Positions 36,953-48,865 are shown, numbered from the stretch's first letter. The stretch is 64,000 nucleotides of DNA from Periconia sp. R9002 (GCA_023627715.1 JAMAHW010000093.1:1-64000); one strand, 5' to 3'. Made by a program: numbers and translations. Notes: generated by a model from the sequence alone, not told the origin.

Positions 36953-37500
36953 GACGAACACGAAATAGGGGAGGCCTCGGGTGACGGGAAGTACGGGCTT
37001 TGATGGAGAGAAGATGATAGTGAAGGAGTGGAAGAGAGCGTAACTGGTATGAAGAACAGACAAAGATGATATTTAACTATCAAGGACAAGCATTATCAGC
37101 TATCAGTTTGGAGTGAGAGATTTCTAAGTTTGAAGTTGAGCAGGTAAGAATGAGGTTTGAGGGTTGGCAAGTAAAGGAGAGGAAGGAGCGTTGCAGGACC
37201 CGGCACTTGCACCACCAACCGGACCTGATTGACTGAGGTCTCCTAGAGTCGAAAATTGTTCATGTGATAAAGAGATGAAGTAAAAAAAAATTGAGCAACA
37301 CATGACATCATTCCTTCACAGGTAGGTGATTATGAAGCTTGCAATGGGGTGAGACCGGATGTGTGGTGAGTTATTTCAGCGCGCTAAATAGTGTACGATC
37401 GCGCATTCCCGTGATTTTCTGGGTTATGTAATCACAGCTTCAACTTCCCCGGTCGATAAACTTCACAAAAAGTTACAGCAACCCGAAGAGCACTTCAGCC
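36953..37500. other. Divergent promoter region, KAR5-like / uL6m
   Basis: 548 bp separate the two start codons. No further gene or clear TATA box is seen. Confidence 0.6.
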
Positions 37501-38324
37501 ATGTTCACACCCGTACGACGGCGCATACAGCGCATTGCATCAGAATCAATTGAGGCCTCCTATTCAACGCCAAATCTTCTCTCGAACGCATTACGGACTC
37601 CCGCTCCCTGCAGGACTTTCACGACCACTTCACCATGCCAGTCTAAGATCGGATCAGCACCGCTCTCGGTCCCGCCGGGCGTCTCTCTCACGATCATGGC
37701 GCCGCCGCAGAAGGCCAAAGGATCTCGCATACAACCCATGCGAACGGTGCATATCAAGGGACCACTCGCCGAGCTCTCAATGCCTATCCCTCACTATGTG
37801 AACATCGACCAAGACCCGTCCCTGGCAGGCCCGATCGTCTCCGTGCAGGATACCTCCGACGCAAAACAAAGAGCCATGTGGGGTATGTGAAGCTTTCGTA
37901 GCTAGCACACTTGCACTTGGAGTAAAGTGAAATTAACAAATCAACGATAGGAACCACGCGCCAGTACCTCCATAACCACATCCTCGGTGTCAGCGAAGGC
38001 CATTCCGCCATCCTCAGTTTCGTCGGTGTCGGATACCGTGCCTCCGTCGAAACCGAAGCCACCACCGTCGAGCCAGAGTACCCCGGTCAGAAATTCGTGA
38101 ATCTGAAAGTCGGCTACTCTCACCCCATCGAGCTGGGTCTGCCGAAAGGCGTGACCGCGAGCACACCGCAACCGACTCGTCTGCTGCTGGAAGGCCCGGA
38201 GAAAGAGGTGGTCATGCAGTTTGCGGCGAAGATACGCATGTGGAGGAAGCCTGAACCGTACAAGGGTAAAGGTATCTTCGTGAATGGAGAGACGATCAGG
38301 TTGAAGAACAAGCGGAATAAGTGA
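37501..38324 (+). CDS. MRPL6: Mitochondrial large-subunit ribosomal protein uL6m (MRPL6)
   Basis: Exons 37501-37882 and 37951-38324 (68-nt intron, GTATGT donor) encode 251 aa. The first about 50 residues are basic and Ser/Thr-rich without acidic patches (MFTPVRRRIQRIAS), as for a mitochondrial presequence. The body carries both uL6 domains, with SFVGVGYRASVETEA and the C-terminal signature PEPYKGKGIFVNGETIRLK. It binds 21S/23S-type rRNA near the sarcin-ricin loop in the mitoribosome. Size and motifs match fungal Mrpl6. Confidence 0.93.
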
Positions 38325-38653
38325 TTGCTGTTGGTTGTTATATATCTGTATTTTATAGGTGTGTATTGCATATGTATCATACCCACAATTAAGGTTGTAT
38401 GGGGACGTTCAAAGCCACGATCCAATTCCTCTTGCATTTCTATTTGTGCGCAGAGACAGAAAGATGGCAAAACTGAAGGCTATAGAATTGGTTTCTGGTA
38501 CCTTTCTTGCGATTTGTTGACTTCGACGTGTCCTTTGAAACTAAACAGTACGACAGGCCGATAAACTAATATATTTTACAACCAACATACATCCTACCGA
38601 TCCCAACTACCTAGAGCAAACACTGTGGGAGCATAGTCCACCTACGTACTCCC
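38325..38653. other. Intergenic between convergent genes
   Basis: 329 bp shared by the 3' ends of MRPL6 and the antiporter gene; nothing else is visible. Confidence 0.65.
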
Positions 38654-40108
38654 CTACACATTCGCATTAAACTCGTCCTCGTCCTCCTCCGAACCTTGCC
38701 CAGCCTCGAAAGTCTCCCCCTCACCGTCAAACACCATCCCGTGCAGCCCCTCTCTCTCCGCCCCAATCAACGGCGCTCTCTCCCCTTTGTCTCTCGAAAA
38801 ATGACCACCAATGCTAATCACCAACGTACTCAAGCCATGCACAATCGTGCTCCCAAACACCACAAAACAAATAATCGGCCATATGAGCGTGACCGTTCTT
38901 TGTGCCTCGATAGGAAGTCCTTCAGGCGGTGGGTGCGGCAAAGGAAGCGACGAGTCCGTCTCCAGGCGCGCGCGGGCCTCGATGGCAAGGAACAACGCGC
39001 CGACGCCGATGGGGCCGAAGTGGCCGCAGAAAAGGGCCTCGGTGGTAGTCAGGATGTGCGGGAGGAATTTAAGTTTGTAGAGGGAGAGGACGATGGGGAT
39101 GCGGCGGAAGAGGATAATGAGAACGAGGGCGGTTAGCAAGCGGAGCGGGGTGATGGAGTCGAGTTGCGCAAAAGAGGACCAGGGCACCATTGCGCCGAAG
39201 AAGACAAAGAGCGTGCTGTTGAGCATCAGGTCGATGATGACGGGGAGGCGGGTATCGGCCGTGGGGCTGTTGCCGTTGTGCGAGAAGCCTAATCCTGCGC
39301 AAAACGTTACGAGGAAATCGTCGACGCCCAGCGTCGAGGCTACGCCGATGGAGAAGATAGCTAGCAGGAGGTAGAAGGCGAGATACGAGGCGCTGCCCAT
39401 CATCTGCCGCTTGTGACTGAATTTGTAGACGCGGTTGAAGAAGTGACCTATAACGAGGCCGAGGACGATACCGAGAGCACATTGATATAGGATAGTGATG
39501 AGAAACCATTCTTTAATAGCTCCGCCTGTGGTGCTGCGGGTTAGGATGCAGAGACCTATGTATAAGAATGGGAATGAAACACCGTCATTGCAACCGCTCT
39601 CCGCGTAAAGCAAATCGCGGATGCGTTTTGGGACTCGTTCGCAGAACTGTGAGTTGGAGAGAACAGAGGCGGCCAGCACAGGATCAGTAGGCGTCAAACA
39701 TGCGGAAATGACGAGTGCGGTGACGAGTTTGGTTTCGAAGATGATCATGATGAGCACACCGCAAACGAGCCATCCGAATGTCATGACAGGTCCAAGGAAC
39801 ATGAAGATGTCTTTCCATCTGGTGACGAAGTAGCGCTCCGGTAGTTCCAGCCCGATCGAGAAACACTGGATACCGGCAATGAACCTGGTGACCTCGTGAA
39901 CGACACTGTCATCGAAACCCCATTTGTACGGCGTTAGCAGCCCAAGCCCTTCTGGGCCAATGATGATCCCGAAGATAGTTGCCAACGGCGGTTCGGAGAG
40001 GTGAAGACGGTTGCGGATGAATAGCGAGAAGAGAGCATAGGCGAGAAGGAAAATTGTCACAAAAAGGTACGATAGATGCGGGCCCGTAGGCTCGAGTTGA
40101 CTCCACAT
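38654..40108 (-). CDS. NHA1: Plasma-membrane Na+/H+ antiporter (Nha1/Sod2 type)
   Basis: An intronless frame of 484 aa with about 12 hydrophobic segments and the CPA1-type fungal signatures: SEPPLATIFGIIIGPEGLG in TM2-3, the ion-site motif ACLTPTDPVLAASV, and AESGCNDGVSFPF in the following helix. It exchanges cytosolic Na+ (and probably Li+ or K+) for H+ at the cell surface. The length is close to S. pombe Sod2 rather than to the long-tailed S. cerevisiae Nha1; the short tail here is acidic (SEEDEDEFNANV). It was probably acquired vertically, since composition matches its neighbours. Confidence 0.93.
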   Translation of the reverse strand: MWSQLEPTGPHLSYLFVTIFLLAYALFSLFIRNRLHLSEPPLATIFGIIIGPEGLGLLTPYKWGFDDSVVHEVTRFIAGIQCFSIGLELPERYFVTRWKDIFMFLGPVMTFGWLVCGVLIMIIFETKLVTALVISACLTPTDPVLAASVLSNSQFCERVPKRIRDLLYAESGCNDGVSFPFLYIGLCILTRSTTGGAIKEWFLITILYQCALGIVLGLVIGHFFNRVYKFSHKRQMMGSASYLAFYLLLAIFSIGVASTLGVDDFLVTFCAGLGFSHNGNSPTADTRLPVIIDLMLNSTLFVFFGAMVPWSSFAQLDSITPLRLLTALVLIILFRRIPIVLSLYKLKFLPHILTTTEALFCGHFGPIGVGALFLAIEARARLETDSSLPLPHPPPEGLPIEAQRTVTLIWPIICFVVFGSTIVHGLSTLVISIGGHFSRDKGERAPLIGAEREGLHGMVFDGEGETFEAGQGSEEDEDEFNANV

Positions 40109-41281
40109 ACTTTGTCGATCCTAAGAGTGTAAGCTTCTTGGATCAAGTGATGTGTAGACGGAGGTTCGATGATAAAGCGAGGAGACCTATGTACTTACCT
40201 AGAGATGTATGTAAGTATGTATGTATATCAATATGTATGCATGGAATTTTTCCTTTCGACTTGATTGGGAGAAGAAACATCCTGTTGTTTAAACGGGTTT
40301 TATTCTTGTTGCGACAAACCTTAAACCCGAGAACAGGTTCGATTTTTAGGAGTGACGTTTCGCTCATACATCATTACCGCACGGGCAGGATGCGCGATAT
40401 GATTGGTCTCTTCTGCAGAACCCTGTCAATAATGCTGTTTATCTCAAAATGGACCTCAATTCCAAATATTTCAACTCTGAGTAATAAAAATGAACATGTG
40501 ACTGTGGCTAGTTGAATGATCGCATTGTTGGATGGGTGGCTTTATCGACTCAGATTTCGCAACAAAAAAGTTACAAAGATGGACCTAAGAAACCTGACCT
40601 CGAGGCGATCAATGGTGAAAAGGTTGTCTCACTACCTATATAGAAGCTGTTAGTACCTATGTTGAAGGGTAACAGCCAGAGGTATTGAGGATATCAGGCC
40701 ATTGTACCGAATCCACTCACAAACCTCTTCGTGCTTGTCAACTTTTCTGTGTTCTGAATTCATTCTAGCCTGTACGCAGGCACGCGATTGTCAATATATC
40801 CCGGACTCACAAACATTTCTGCTAAGGCAATAAGAAACAAGTCTAGATTCCTAAATAGTAAAACTGTAACAATTGCAGTGAAATAAAACTATAGAAACAC
40901 TATCCTAGTATTCTACTTACTATTAAGAAGACTATAATTTTAGGGGGAAGAGACCCTCGAAGCGTTGTATGTGGAGTGGTAAGTGCGGGCTATTTCCACA
41001 CCTGAGTGCACGACAGACCTCTTCATGAACGCTCGATCTAAACACATGGAGCAACGGATGCAATCTCACTCCATATAGAAGGCTGTAATCTCGAATACGA
41101 GAATATGCATGAAGTGATATCAAAAGAACGATTTTGTAGTGACTTCGATTCTACCATGCGCTGTGAAACCCAAATGTTTTGCATATACCCACTCCAAAGG
41201 GCCGCATTTTGATGCCCGCGCGACCAAACAATAAAAATACAAACAGATATACATCTACTCACTCCAAGACACAGATGAATC
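40109..41281. other. Intergenic between two minus-strand genes
   Basis: 1.17 kb holding the antiporter promoter and the ORM1 3' flank. A GTAT microsatellite lies at about 40205-40240. No gene is seen. Confidence 0.6.
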
Positions 41282-41986
41282 CTATGCGTCGTCCGGTGGC
41301 GGTGAGAATATCGAAAATCTTATTCGGTGAGCCTGTCCTAGGGTCAATTTTCAGATCAACGGCGTATTAAATAAAACTTACTGAAGGAAGCTTTGGAATG
41401 ACCACGGCTATGGTTGCCATTGTGTTGATGATGAAGTATGTCAAGTCGTAATGTGTGTAATGAGTGCTAACTAGGAACAGTGCGATGGGAACAAACATCA
41501 AAAACTTTTTGGCGGGAGTATACTGGTCTCCATTGTCAATTTGTTCCCACATATTGAGGTTGTCGTAGGCTCCGGAATTGAAATCAAAGGGTACTCCGCG
41601 CACATAGTGGAACATGAGATATGATCCAGCCGTATAGGATATGTTGGTCAAAGTCCACGACGTTTCCTGAGAAACGCCAGGCAGGATATCAAAAAATATT
41701 TTGCCGATAAGGATGAGGACGAAATGAATGACCCACGCGCCTGCAGAACAAAAAAAAAAGATCAGCACAGGACTGAATGGAAGAAGCCACGTTGTTGCTT
41801 CGGACCCAGTGTATTTCTTCTTGGAGCATTTTTCTGCGATAGACACTCACCCTTCGCGTTGACCCATTCTGCATTCAGGTTTGGCAAAGCAGATTGATCA
41901 CTCAATTGCTCCAGTGATTCGGGGGGTTCGGTGTAGACAAGACTACTGCTGCGCCGTCTCCTGGGGTCTTTGGCGTCGAGTGGCAT
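41282..41986 (-). CDS. ORM1: ORMDL-family sphingolipid regulator Orm1/2
   Basis: Exons 41986-41851, 41740-41382 and 41332-41282 (introns of 110 and 49 nt) give 181 aa. The first junction rebuilds the family hallmark NAEWVNAKGAWVIHFVLI, and the last exon supplies the expected PSAHRIRFSIFSPPPDDA end. Four membrane segments span the ER. Orm proteins bind and inhibit serine palmitoyltransferase, the first enzyme of sphingolipid synthesis. The N-terminal RRRRSSSLVY resembles the Ser cluster phosphorylated by Ypk1 in yeast, so relief of inhibition by phosphorylation is likely. The start at 41986 is the first ATG compatible with family length; an upstream open extension lacks an ATG. Divergent from IEC3. 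Confidence 0.95.
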
Positions 41987-42702
41987 CTTGTTCTGTGGTG
42001 CGCTCGATCGGGCCCGCGGATCACCAGCAAAGCTGGGGCGAGTGGTAGGGTTGAGCAGTAGGGATGACAGTTTGGCGGTATTGAAGCGAGCTTGTGGTGC
42101 TTCAAAGGCGGGCGACGAGGGACGATGCGTGGTGTGCGTGCGTGTATAAAGAATTCCGAAGCTAAAGCTGGAGCCGTAGACGAGATTAGCAAAGATTTGG
42201 TGGACACATCTACGGATTGCCTGTTGGACGGTGGGGTGACGCGTGTATGAAGAGGGAGGTTTCCTTACTGTACACAGTATGCCTACGCAGGTCACTCCGG
42301 GTCGCCCGAGCTTCGGCGCGGTCAACGAATGGCGGATGGGATTTGTGGTCGGGGAGTGAGGGGCGCCGTGTACGTGGAGATAAATGAAGAAGATGGATCA
42401 AGGTAAATGGCAACGTCGCAGCAGGCACACGAGGGAGGAGGACTGCTTGCCGTTGTATCGGCTTGGGACGGTCCAAGGAAGAAAGAGGCAGGTGACGGCG
42501 CCGGTAACGACCCAATGCTGGCTGGCTGGCTGGCTAGAACGTTGAAGGAAGAGCAAAGAGGGAGAGACTGGAGCATTGAACATCATAGCATCCCGCACAG
42601 ACCACCCCTCCCATGTCCAGACACTCCTACTGTAACGCCGCGGCCTCGACCATTACAGTTCCCATTCTCCACCTCCAAACACCTCAACCTCTGCTAAGCA
42701 CA
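41987..42702. other. Divergent promoter region, ORM1 / IEC3
   Basis: 716 bp. It holds a GGCT tetranucleotide run at 42518-42535 and GC-rich sequence. The minus-strand frame continuous with ORM1 extends into it without an ATG and is leader sequence. Confidence 0.6.
42518..42535. repeat. GGCT tetranucleotide microsatellite
   Basis: Four and a half perfect CTGG/GGCT units in the shared ORM1/IEC3 promoter region, about 170 bp upstream of the IEC3 start codon. Confidence 0.8.
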
Positions 42703-43929
42703 ATGGCCTCCGAAGCCGCAGAGGTAGACGCCCTCCACAAAGGCCACCCCGACGAACACTTTGATGCCCCTGTCGCAGAGCCCGCCGCAGACGGCCAGCA
42801 GCCTCCCGTCAAGCGATCATGGAGGTAAGCAACGCAACGCGTCAACAATCCACATCTCTTTGATTTGCACCAGAGCCTGACAATATGGCAGGCGCAAGTA
42901 TCGCAAGATGCGCGCGAAATTCGAGGAAACAATGAATGCAAGCAACCAATTGATCTTGGACGAATGGAAAGCGCAAGCCCTCGCGCGCCGCTTACAGGAA
43001 CAAAACGAGTACGACCCCGTCTGCCCTTCTGCAAGCTAGCTATCATACTGATGGTCCACAGCCAAATTCTAGACGTCCTCCTGCAACTAAACGAACAAGT
43101 GCGCATACCAGCTCCGCTCCGCTACGACCTCCGCACTCTCGCCGAGACTGATCCCGCCCTCCCGACTGGCCTGGATCCAGAACCCGTGCAGGAGCGGTTA
43201 CATGAGCTCAGGGCACTTTTGGCAAATGGAACCATCACGGCGGAAGACTATGCTCAGAAGGCAGATCAGCTGCACAATTCATATCCGGTAGGGCCTATGA
43301 CGGGGCTGGCCCAACTGGAAGCAGCAGTGCCGCACTCCACCACTCCACCGGACCCGCCCGTAGACGGCATAGATGTCACGGATACCGCACCTGGCTACAT
43401 GTCTCCCAATCATGAGGAGGAGTTCCTTCTGTCCACAGATGCAGCCCTCGCCGATCAGAATTACAAACCCGACTTGAATGACCTCCGTCCCCTCCGCATG
43501 ATGCATCTCCAGCCTCCGCCCTCCGAGAAAGATTTGACCGTTCGAAATCCTAACAGCGTATACAACTGGCTTCGGAAAAACCAGCCACAGGTCTTTCTGC
43601 AGGATAAGGACCAAGGGAATCCTGAGAATATACCGGAAAAATTACCACCCCGTACGACCAACACAGGTAGTCGAGGAAAGCGTCAGTCTGCGGCTCACGG
43701 AACACCGGCGCCCAAGACCGATCACGAAGACGATGACGGCTTCGTGCCTGAAACAGGAACTGTGGTTCCAACTGCTAAGAGCCGGAAGAGCAAAGGCGGT
43801 GAGGAGGATGGTGCGTATCGTCCCAAGGGTGGAAGCAGTCGGCCCTCTAAGCGGAAAAGAGAGGATGGGGATACTGCAAGTAAGGGAGGCCGGAAGAAGA
43901 ACAGGCAAAGTACAAGTACGGCCAGTTGA
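42703..43929 (+). CDS. IEC3: INO80 chromatin-remodelling complex subunit Iec3
   Basis: Exons 42703-42824, 42892-43008 and 43062-43929 (introns of 67 and 53 nt) encode 368 aa. The junctions rebuild the conserved Iec3 block KRSWRRKYRKMRAKFEETM followed by ARRLQEQNDQILDVLLQLN. The middle carries the PVQERLHELRALLANGTI helix, and the C-terminal third is basic, disordered and rich in KRKRED-like nuclear-localisation motifs. Iec3 is a subunit of the fission-yeast INO80 complex, which slides and exchanges nucleosomes; a structural role in that complex is inferred. The 3' end faces RSM24 across 270 bp. Confidence 0.9.
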
Positions 43930-44199
43930 ACCTAGATGAAGGGACTGTCCACACATTGTTATGGCGTTTCGGGTTGCATCGGCTAGCTCAAAGTACATCG
44001 AGTTGGCGTAACACGGGTTGATACCCTGGGGATATAGGATTCATTAATGTCAGATTCAATTGATTGTATTCGTACATTTTCCTTCTGAGGACTCGAATAT
44101 AGCGCGCTTGATGAAACCACTGTTTTACTGTCTATTCCAACACGGTATGATACAACAATTCGACCAAATACATACATGTTAACCTACAGTTCTAGCCCT

Positions 44200-45234
44200 C
44201 TATCGGGACTTCTTTGTTCTCCGGCTATTTTCCACTACGCGCTCCAAAACTGGTACCTCTACCTTCAACTGCGACTCGACGATATTGTTTCCATCAATCA
44301 ATTTCCCATCAAACGACTTCTCTTCGTCCTGCAAGAGATTCCGCGCCCTCTGTTCCTCCAAATACTTCTTCCGCTCCGGTGTCAATATCCACTCCTTCGG
44401 AAATTCGTAGACAGGCTTCGGTTTGTGGTGGCGGAAGTCAAACGGTACGTCCGCGAACGTATCCTTGCCATCTTTGGCCTCGGCCAGCAGCTTCGTAATG
44501 GTTTCACCGAGGAAGCGCTTGTTTTGCGCTTGGGTATCGAAGTCTTCGCATGACATTTTGATGAGGTTGGTGGAAGGGTTGTACCGGACGCCGGCGAGCT
44601 TGATGAGCTTGTCCGTTTGGACGGGGGTGAGGTTCATATCCTTGACGCAAAACTCGACTACTACTTTGTTCACAGCTGGGTGGCGCTCGCCGAGGTAGGA
44701 TGTGTAGCGGAAGCGGAAGGGTGTGGCGCTAGTGGGCGGTTCGAAAGGACGGGCGAGTTCTATATCATGTTAACTCTGAAAGTGAACCTTTGGAACCCAC
44801 TGTAGCATACGGTTTAATAGAGGCAGCTCCCAAGCGATCATTCGAGCGTATTCCCTCAATTCTCGGTGCTCTTCTAGTTGACCGTGTCCGTCACTCGTGA
44901 TATCGTCCGCATAGTAATCCTCATCTTGCCCCAAGCTCTTTTCTCCTTCCGCCCAAAAGCCCTCTTTTTGCGGGCCCATATCGATAGGATCTCCCATGAT
45001 GGGTTCCCACGTCTGAGAAATTTCTTTGAGCTCCTCCAAGTCCTCGACGAACGCTTCCAATTGACGGGCTTCCCTGCGTCCCTTGTCTGGCTTGTAATAT
45101 TCTATGCGGCATGACGGGGTCGTAGAAAGGGGCCGTTGCCATGATGGGAGGAATCGCGACGCGGTAGGTTGTACATATATTCTGGACGAACAGCTCCGTG
45201 CGCTGAACGCCAGTCGCCGTGATGTTGACGCCAT
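44200..45234 (-). CDS. RSM24: Mitochondrial small-subunit ribosomal protein mS35 (RSM24)
   Basis: Exons 45234-44811 and 44759-44200 (51-nt intron, GTATGC donor, TAG acceptor) encode 327 aa. The join gives LPLLNQLARPFEPPTS, then FRFRYTSYLGERHP and NKVVVEFCVKDMNL, the core of the mS35/Rsm24 domain. The N-terminal region (MASTSRRLAFSARSCSSR) is a good mitochondrial presequence. The protein is a fungal mitoribosome small-subunit component in the head region. The ATG at 45234 is the only start that puts the presequence first. It shares a 237-bp divergent promoter with ALG13. Confidence 0.92.
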
Positions 45235-45471
45235 TGGGATGGAATGAAGTCTGAGTTGTCGACTTACACATTTTCGCGGTGCATGCCAGAGAGCGGACCT
45301 CCGGTCGCGCCAAGCACGGAGAAAGGTGATGCCGCCCTCCGCCCCTACTACAAACCGGCGTCGCTCACCAATTGTCGACCAGTAGGCCGCCGTCAGTGCC
45401 GAGCATCTTTTGTGAAAGCAACAACTGTTTCGATTTGGAATTTTGGATCGCGCTGTTTGCATACTATCAAG

Positions 45472-46170
45472 ATGGGAAAAGTTTGCTTTGTGACTACTGG
45501 TGCAACGGCACCGTTCACATCGCTTATCGAATCCGTTTTGCACTCGTCCTCTGTGGATGCTCTACTTGAAGCTGGATTTACGGATCTTCTTATTCAATAC
45601 GGAACTGCTAAAGAAACATTTGACCAGCATGCCACGGTTGCGAAAGAGTATTTGAAACAGAAAGCTGAAAATGCAACCTTGAATATCGAAGGAATAGACT
45701 TCAACCCAGACGGGCTGCGCGATCAGTTCGTGAGCGTCCAAAAATCGGAAGGGCTAGTGATATCACATGCAGGTAAAGTTTTTCAAACAAGATGCATGCG
45801 CAACATACAGCAGCTGAACGGCCTGTTACCTTTGTAGGCTCGGGAACCATACTAGAAGCGCTTCGATATCACATCTCGCTTATTGTCGTCCCGAACAAGC
45901 AACTGCTGGACAATCATCAAGAGGAGCTAGCGGACGCAATGGAACGGTCGCGTTATCTTCTAAAAGGCGATGTGACGTGAGATTTTGGCCCACTCGAGGT
46001 CAAAAAAAACGCAAACTAACAGCAGCTATAGAAATCTTGCACCAGCCATACAGAGATCCGAAGGTTTCCGTCAAGAGATGAACCAGTTCCCGCCTACGAC
46101 TAGTGGGAAACATCGCGAGACTAAAAGTTTCGCCGCAATTATGGATGACACATTGGGGATTCTAGAATGA
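45472..46170 (+). CDS. ALG13: UDP-GlcNAc transferase subunit Alg13
   Basis: Exons 45472-45772, 45838-45976 and 46032-46170 (introns of 65 and 55 nt) give 192 aa. The fold begins GKVCFVTTGATAPF, and the first junction restores the catalytic-type loop VISHAGSGTILEALR of the GT28 C-terminal half. Then come VVPNKQLLDNHQEELA and GDVTNLAPAI. Alg13 joins membrane-bound Alg14 on the cytosolic ER face to add the second GlcNAc to dolichol-PP-GlcNAc in N-glycan synthesis. It lacks a signal peptide, as expected. It is the last core gene before the sparse region. Confidence 0.93.
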
Positions 46171-47352
46171 ATCTCAATATCGTCGCCCGACTATCTTGTC
46201 GACACTCTCGATCTCATCGTTAGATGAATCAAATTCACACCGAATGGAAATTAGTATGCAGGGCGATTAACACATATCCGTCCGATTCAAGGACCCCTTG
46301 CACAAGCCACAGCTTGATTTGAGGAGTCTCCAGTTACTAGCGTCGGTCTTGAGCTTGTTTCTATTTCCGCGAGGCTGGTTATTTGCTTGTCTACTATAAA
46401 TCAACGTCAAATCGCGCAAAAGCCACGCGTCCTGTGGCTGTTAATCACGCCGTATCGGCTATACCATACCGCTTGACGTATCATACGCTCTTATTCCACC
46501 AGGAGCTTGCGCGCCACAACGGCAATCACGGCTATTCCCCGTCAGGGTCCGCTAGGCTAGGTACCTGCGGGGATGCAGACAATGCTAAAGAGATCAATTA
46601 CATCAAGTGAAAGACCATAGTGTTGAGGATTCAAATTGTTACTCAGTGGCTTCACGAAAAATAATTTTGTGCATACTACTTTGACGAATTGGTTGACAAT
46701 GCCCAGGAGCTTACTTAATTGCGGCTAATAGACAGTCATCGTCACACAGCTTTCAAGTTTATGCAGGGAATCTTGTTCCTTTGCTCAAGTCCAAATTACC
46801 ACGGCCCAATGGAACTTACTGATTTACCGCATCCCTAGTCCCGCTTTGTCCCGCATCGTCCTTCACACTTACTTGTACATAAACTGTGGAGCATATTACT
46901 GAAGCAGAGCTCCCCAGCAACGCTAATATGGCATGTTGGATTATGAAGTCATGTCCAGACTACCGTGATATTCCAGCAATGATCATCGTGTTTAGTAAGG
47001 ATCTCGCATATTCGGTGCAAAGTCGGAAGCCTTCCTATCCATGAAGCTGTCGAATAGGCGTAGCGCTAACATATGCACGACAATGACCGAGTAATCCGAG
47101 AGTGGACCGATTGCGAATGTTCTGCGGTATAGTTGCGAATCTTCAGTAACCCATATGTCTTCATGTACCCTCATCTAGGATAGACCCTTGTCGGCAGCTA
47201 TTGGCAACAGCATGATGCTGACCGACTTATTGCTCCAATTTAATGCACATGTTAGGCCTTTGGTGAAGGTGTATAAAGGCAGACTTGAATCTCGACACAT
47301 TCAGCCTTCACTTTTTCACTCTCAACTTAAAAAGAAGTAACAGGCTGACACC
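46171..47352. other. Intergenic between ALG13 and the oxalate decarboxylase gene
   Basis: 1.18 kb without a supportable gene; the last about 80 bp contain the TATA box and leader of the downstream gene. It marks the change from the core block to the sparse secreted-enzyme block. Confidence 0.55.
47272..47277 (+). promoter_or_regulatory. TATA box of the oxalate decarboxylase gene
   Basis: TATAAA stands 81 bp upstream of the ATG at 47353, a normal distance for an inducible fungal secreted-enzyme gene. Confidence 0.6.
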
Positions 47353-48865
47353 ATGAGGCTCACTTCTACTCTTTCTTTAATATCTGTAGGCCATGTATTG
47401 GCTCTGCCTACTCTCCAATCCTCAGAATCTCTCGTACCTCGGGATGAGGTTGGCCCTCCTGGATCTTCAGGTTCCCTCCGCGGAACTGACGCTCTTGCCG
47501 GCTATAGTCCCGACGAAAACGTCCCAGATTCACCCTCCACTGTAGTTCCACCTGAGGACTTTGAGCTTGCACCAGGACAGTCAGCAGATGAGGATCTTGG
47601 GTTGTTTATCGACTTTTCAAACGTCAAGAATCCCCAGCCTATCCGTGGAAGCACTATAAGTCCAACAGATCCTGGACCACGGTAAGTATACAATATTGAA
47701 CATTTAGGGGATGTAACTGACGAATTACAGAACGGAAGAGTATGACCGTTTGAACTCTGATCTGTACATCCCTCCAGGCACTGATGAAGGCTCCGTCCCA
47801 AACGCCAAATGGCCCTTTGGCCTGTCACACAACCGCCATGGTCTTGCTGGTGCTGGTTGGGCAAGAGAACAGAACGTCAATCAGCTACCCGTTGCCACTG
47901 CTATGGCGGGGGTCAACATGAGGCTTAGCCCCAATGCTTATCGCGAACTCCATTGGCATAAGGCTGGTGAGTGGGCGATAATGTTGAAGGGTTCCGTCCG
48001 CATAGCAGTCGTCAACGACGAGGGCCAGAGTTTCGTCGATGATGTCACGGAAGGCGATGTTTGGTTTTTCCCCGCCGGGATCCCCCATTCAATTCAAGCC
48101 TTTGACAACGGAGCCGAATTCCTCTTGATCTTTGACAACGGTAGCCAGAGCGAAGATGGCACATTCCTCTTGTCTGAACTTATTCAGCGTAACCCCAAGA
48201 GTGTTGTCGCGAAGAACTTTCGCACATCCACGGAGACATTCAGCAAACAACCCGAAGGTCAGCTCTGGATCTTTCCAGGGACTCCTCCTCCCAAGGATAT
48301 TGAAAAGCAAAATGTCACAGGCCCAGCCGGGGTCGTTCCCCACAAGGAAGCTTACACATACCATTTCTCTAAGCAGCAGCCACTCAAAGTGCCAGGTGGC
48401 AGCGTGAAAATTCTGGATCCACTTACCTTTCCAATCGCCAAAGACTTTTCCGCCGCTCTTGTCACTTTAGAACCTGGCGCTTTGCGCGAAATGCACTGGC
48501 ATCTGACATCCGACGAATGGTCTTATTTCATACAAGGCTCGGCCCGTCTCACAGTTTATCAGGCCCCATCCAGCTCTCGAACATTCGACTTCACAGCAGG
48601 AGATGTTGGTTACGTTCCTGTACCAAACGCACATTATATTGAAAACACCGGAAATGAGACTTTGGTATTCCTAGAAGTCTTGAGGACCGACCATTTCAGC
48701 GACATCAGTGTTAACCAATGGCTCGGTCTAACCCCAGGTCAAGTTGTCAAAGACCACCTCAAGGTAGACGACGACTTTGTCGCATCCTTGCCCAAGGTCA
48801 AACCTATAATTCTACCAGGTAATACCAACCTGACAACTACTAATTTCACGGGGGAACCTCTGTAA
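47353..48865 (+). CDS. Secreted bicupin oxalate decarboxylase
   Basis: Exons 47353-47681 and 47731-48865 (49-nt intron) give 487 aa. A signal peptide (RLTSTLSLISVGHVLALPT) is followed by an acidic, Pro-rich stretch. Each cupin has a full Mn(II) set: HWHKAGE with H184, H186, E190 and later H229, and HWHLTSDE with H365, H367, E372 and later H411. The lid segment SEDGTF (E251) lines up with the SENSTF lid of Bacillus OxdC, whose glutamate makes the enzyme a decarboxylase rather than an oxidase. It converts oxalate to formate and CO2 outside the cell, relieving acid stress and oxalate toxicity. Confidence 0.93.

Noticed and set aside
41987..42325. Upstream extension of the ORM1 frame
   Set aside because: There is no ATG in the extension at the right place, and ORMDL proteins start near MPLDAKD-like sequence. 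It is 5' leader.
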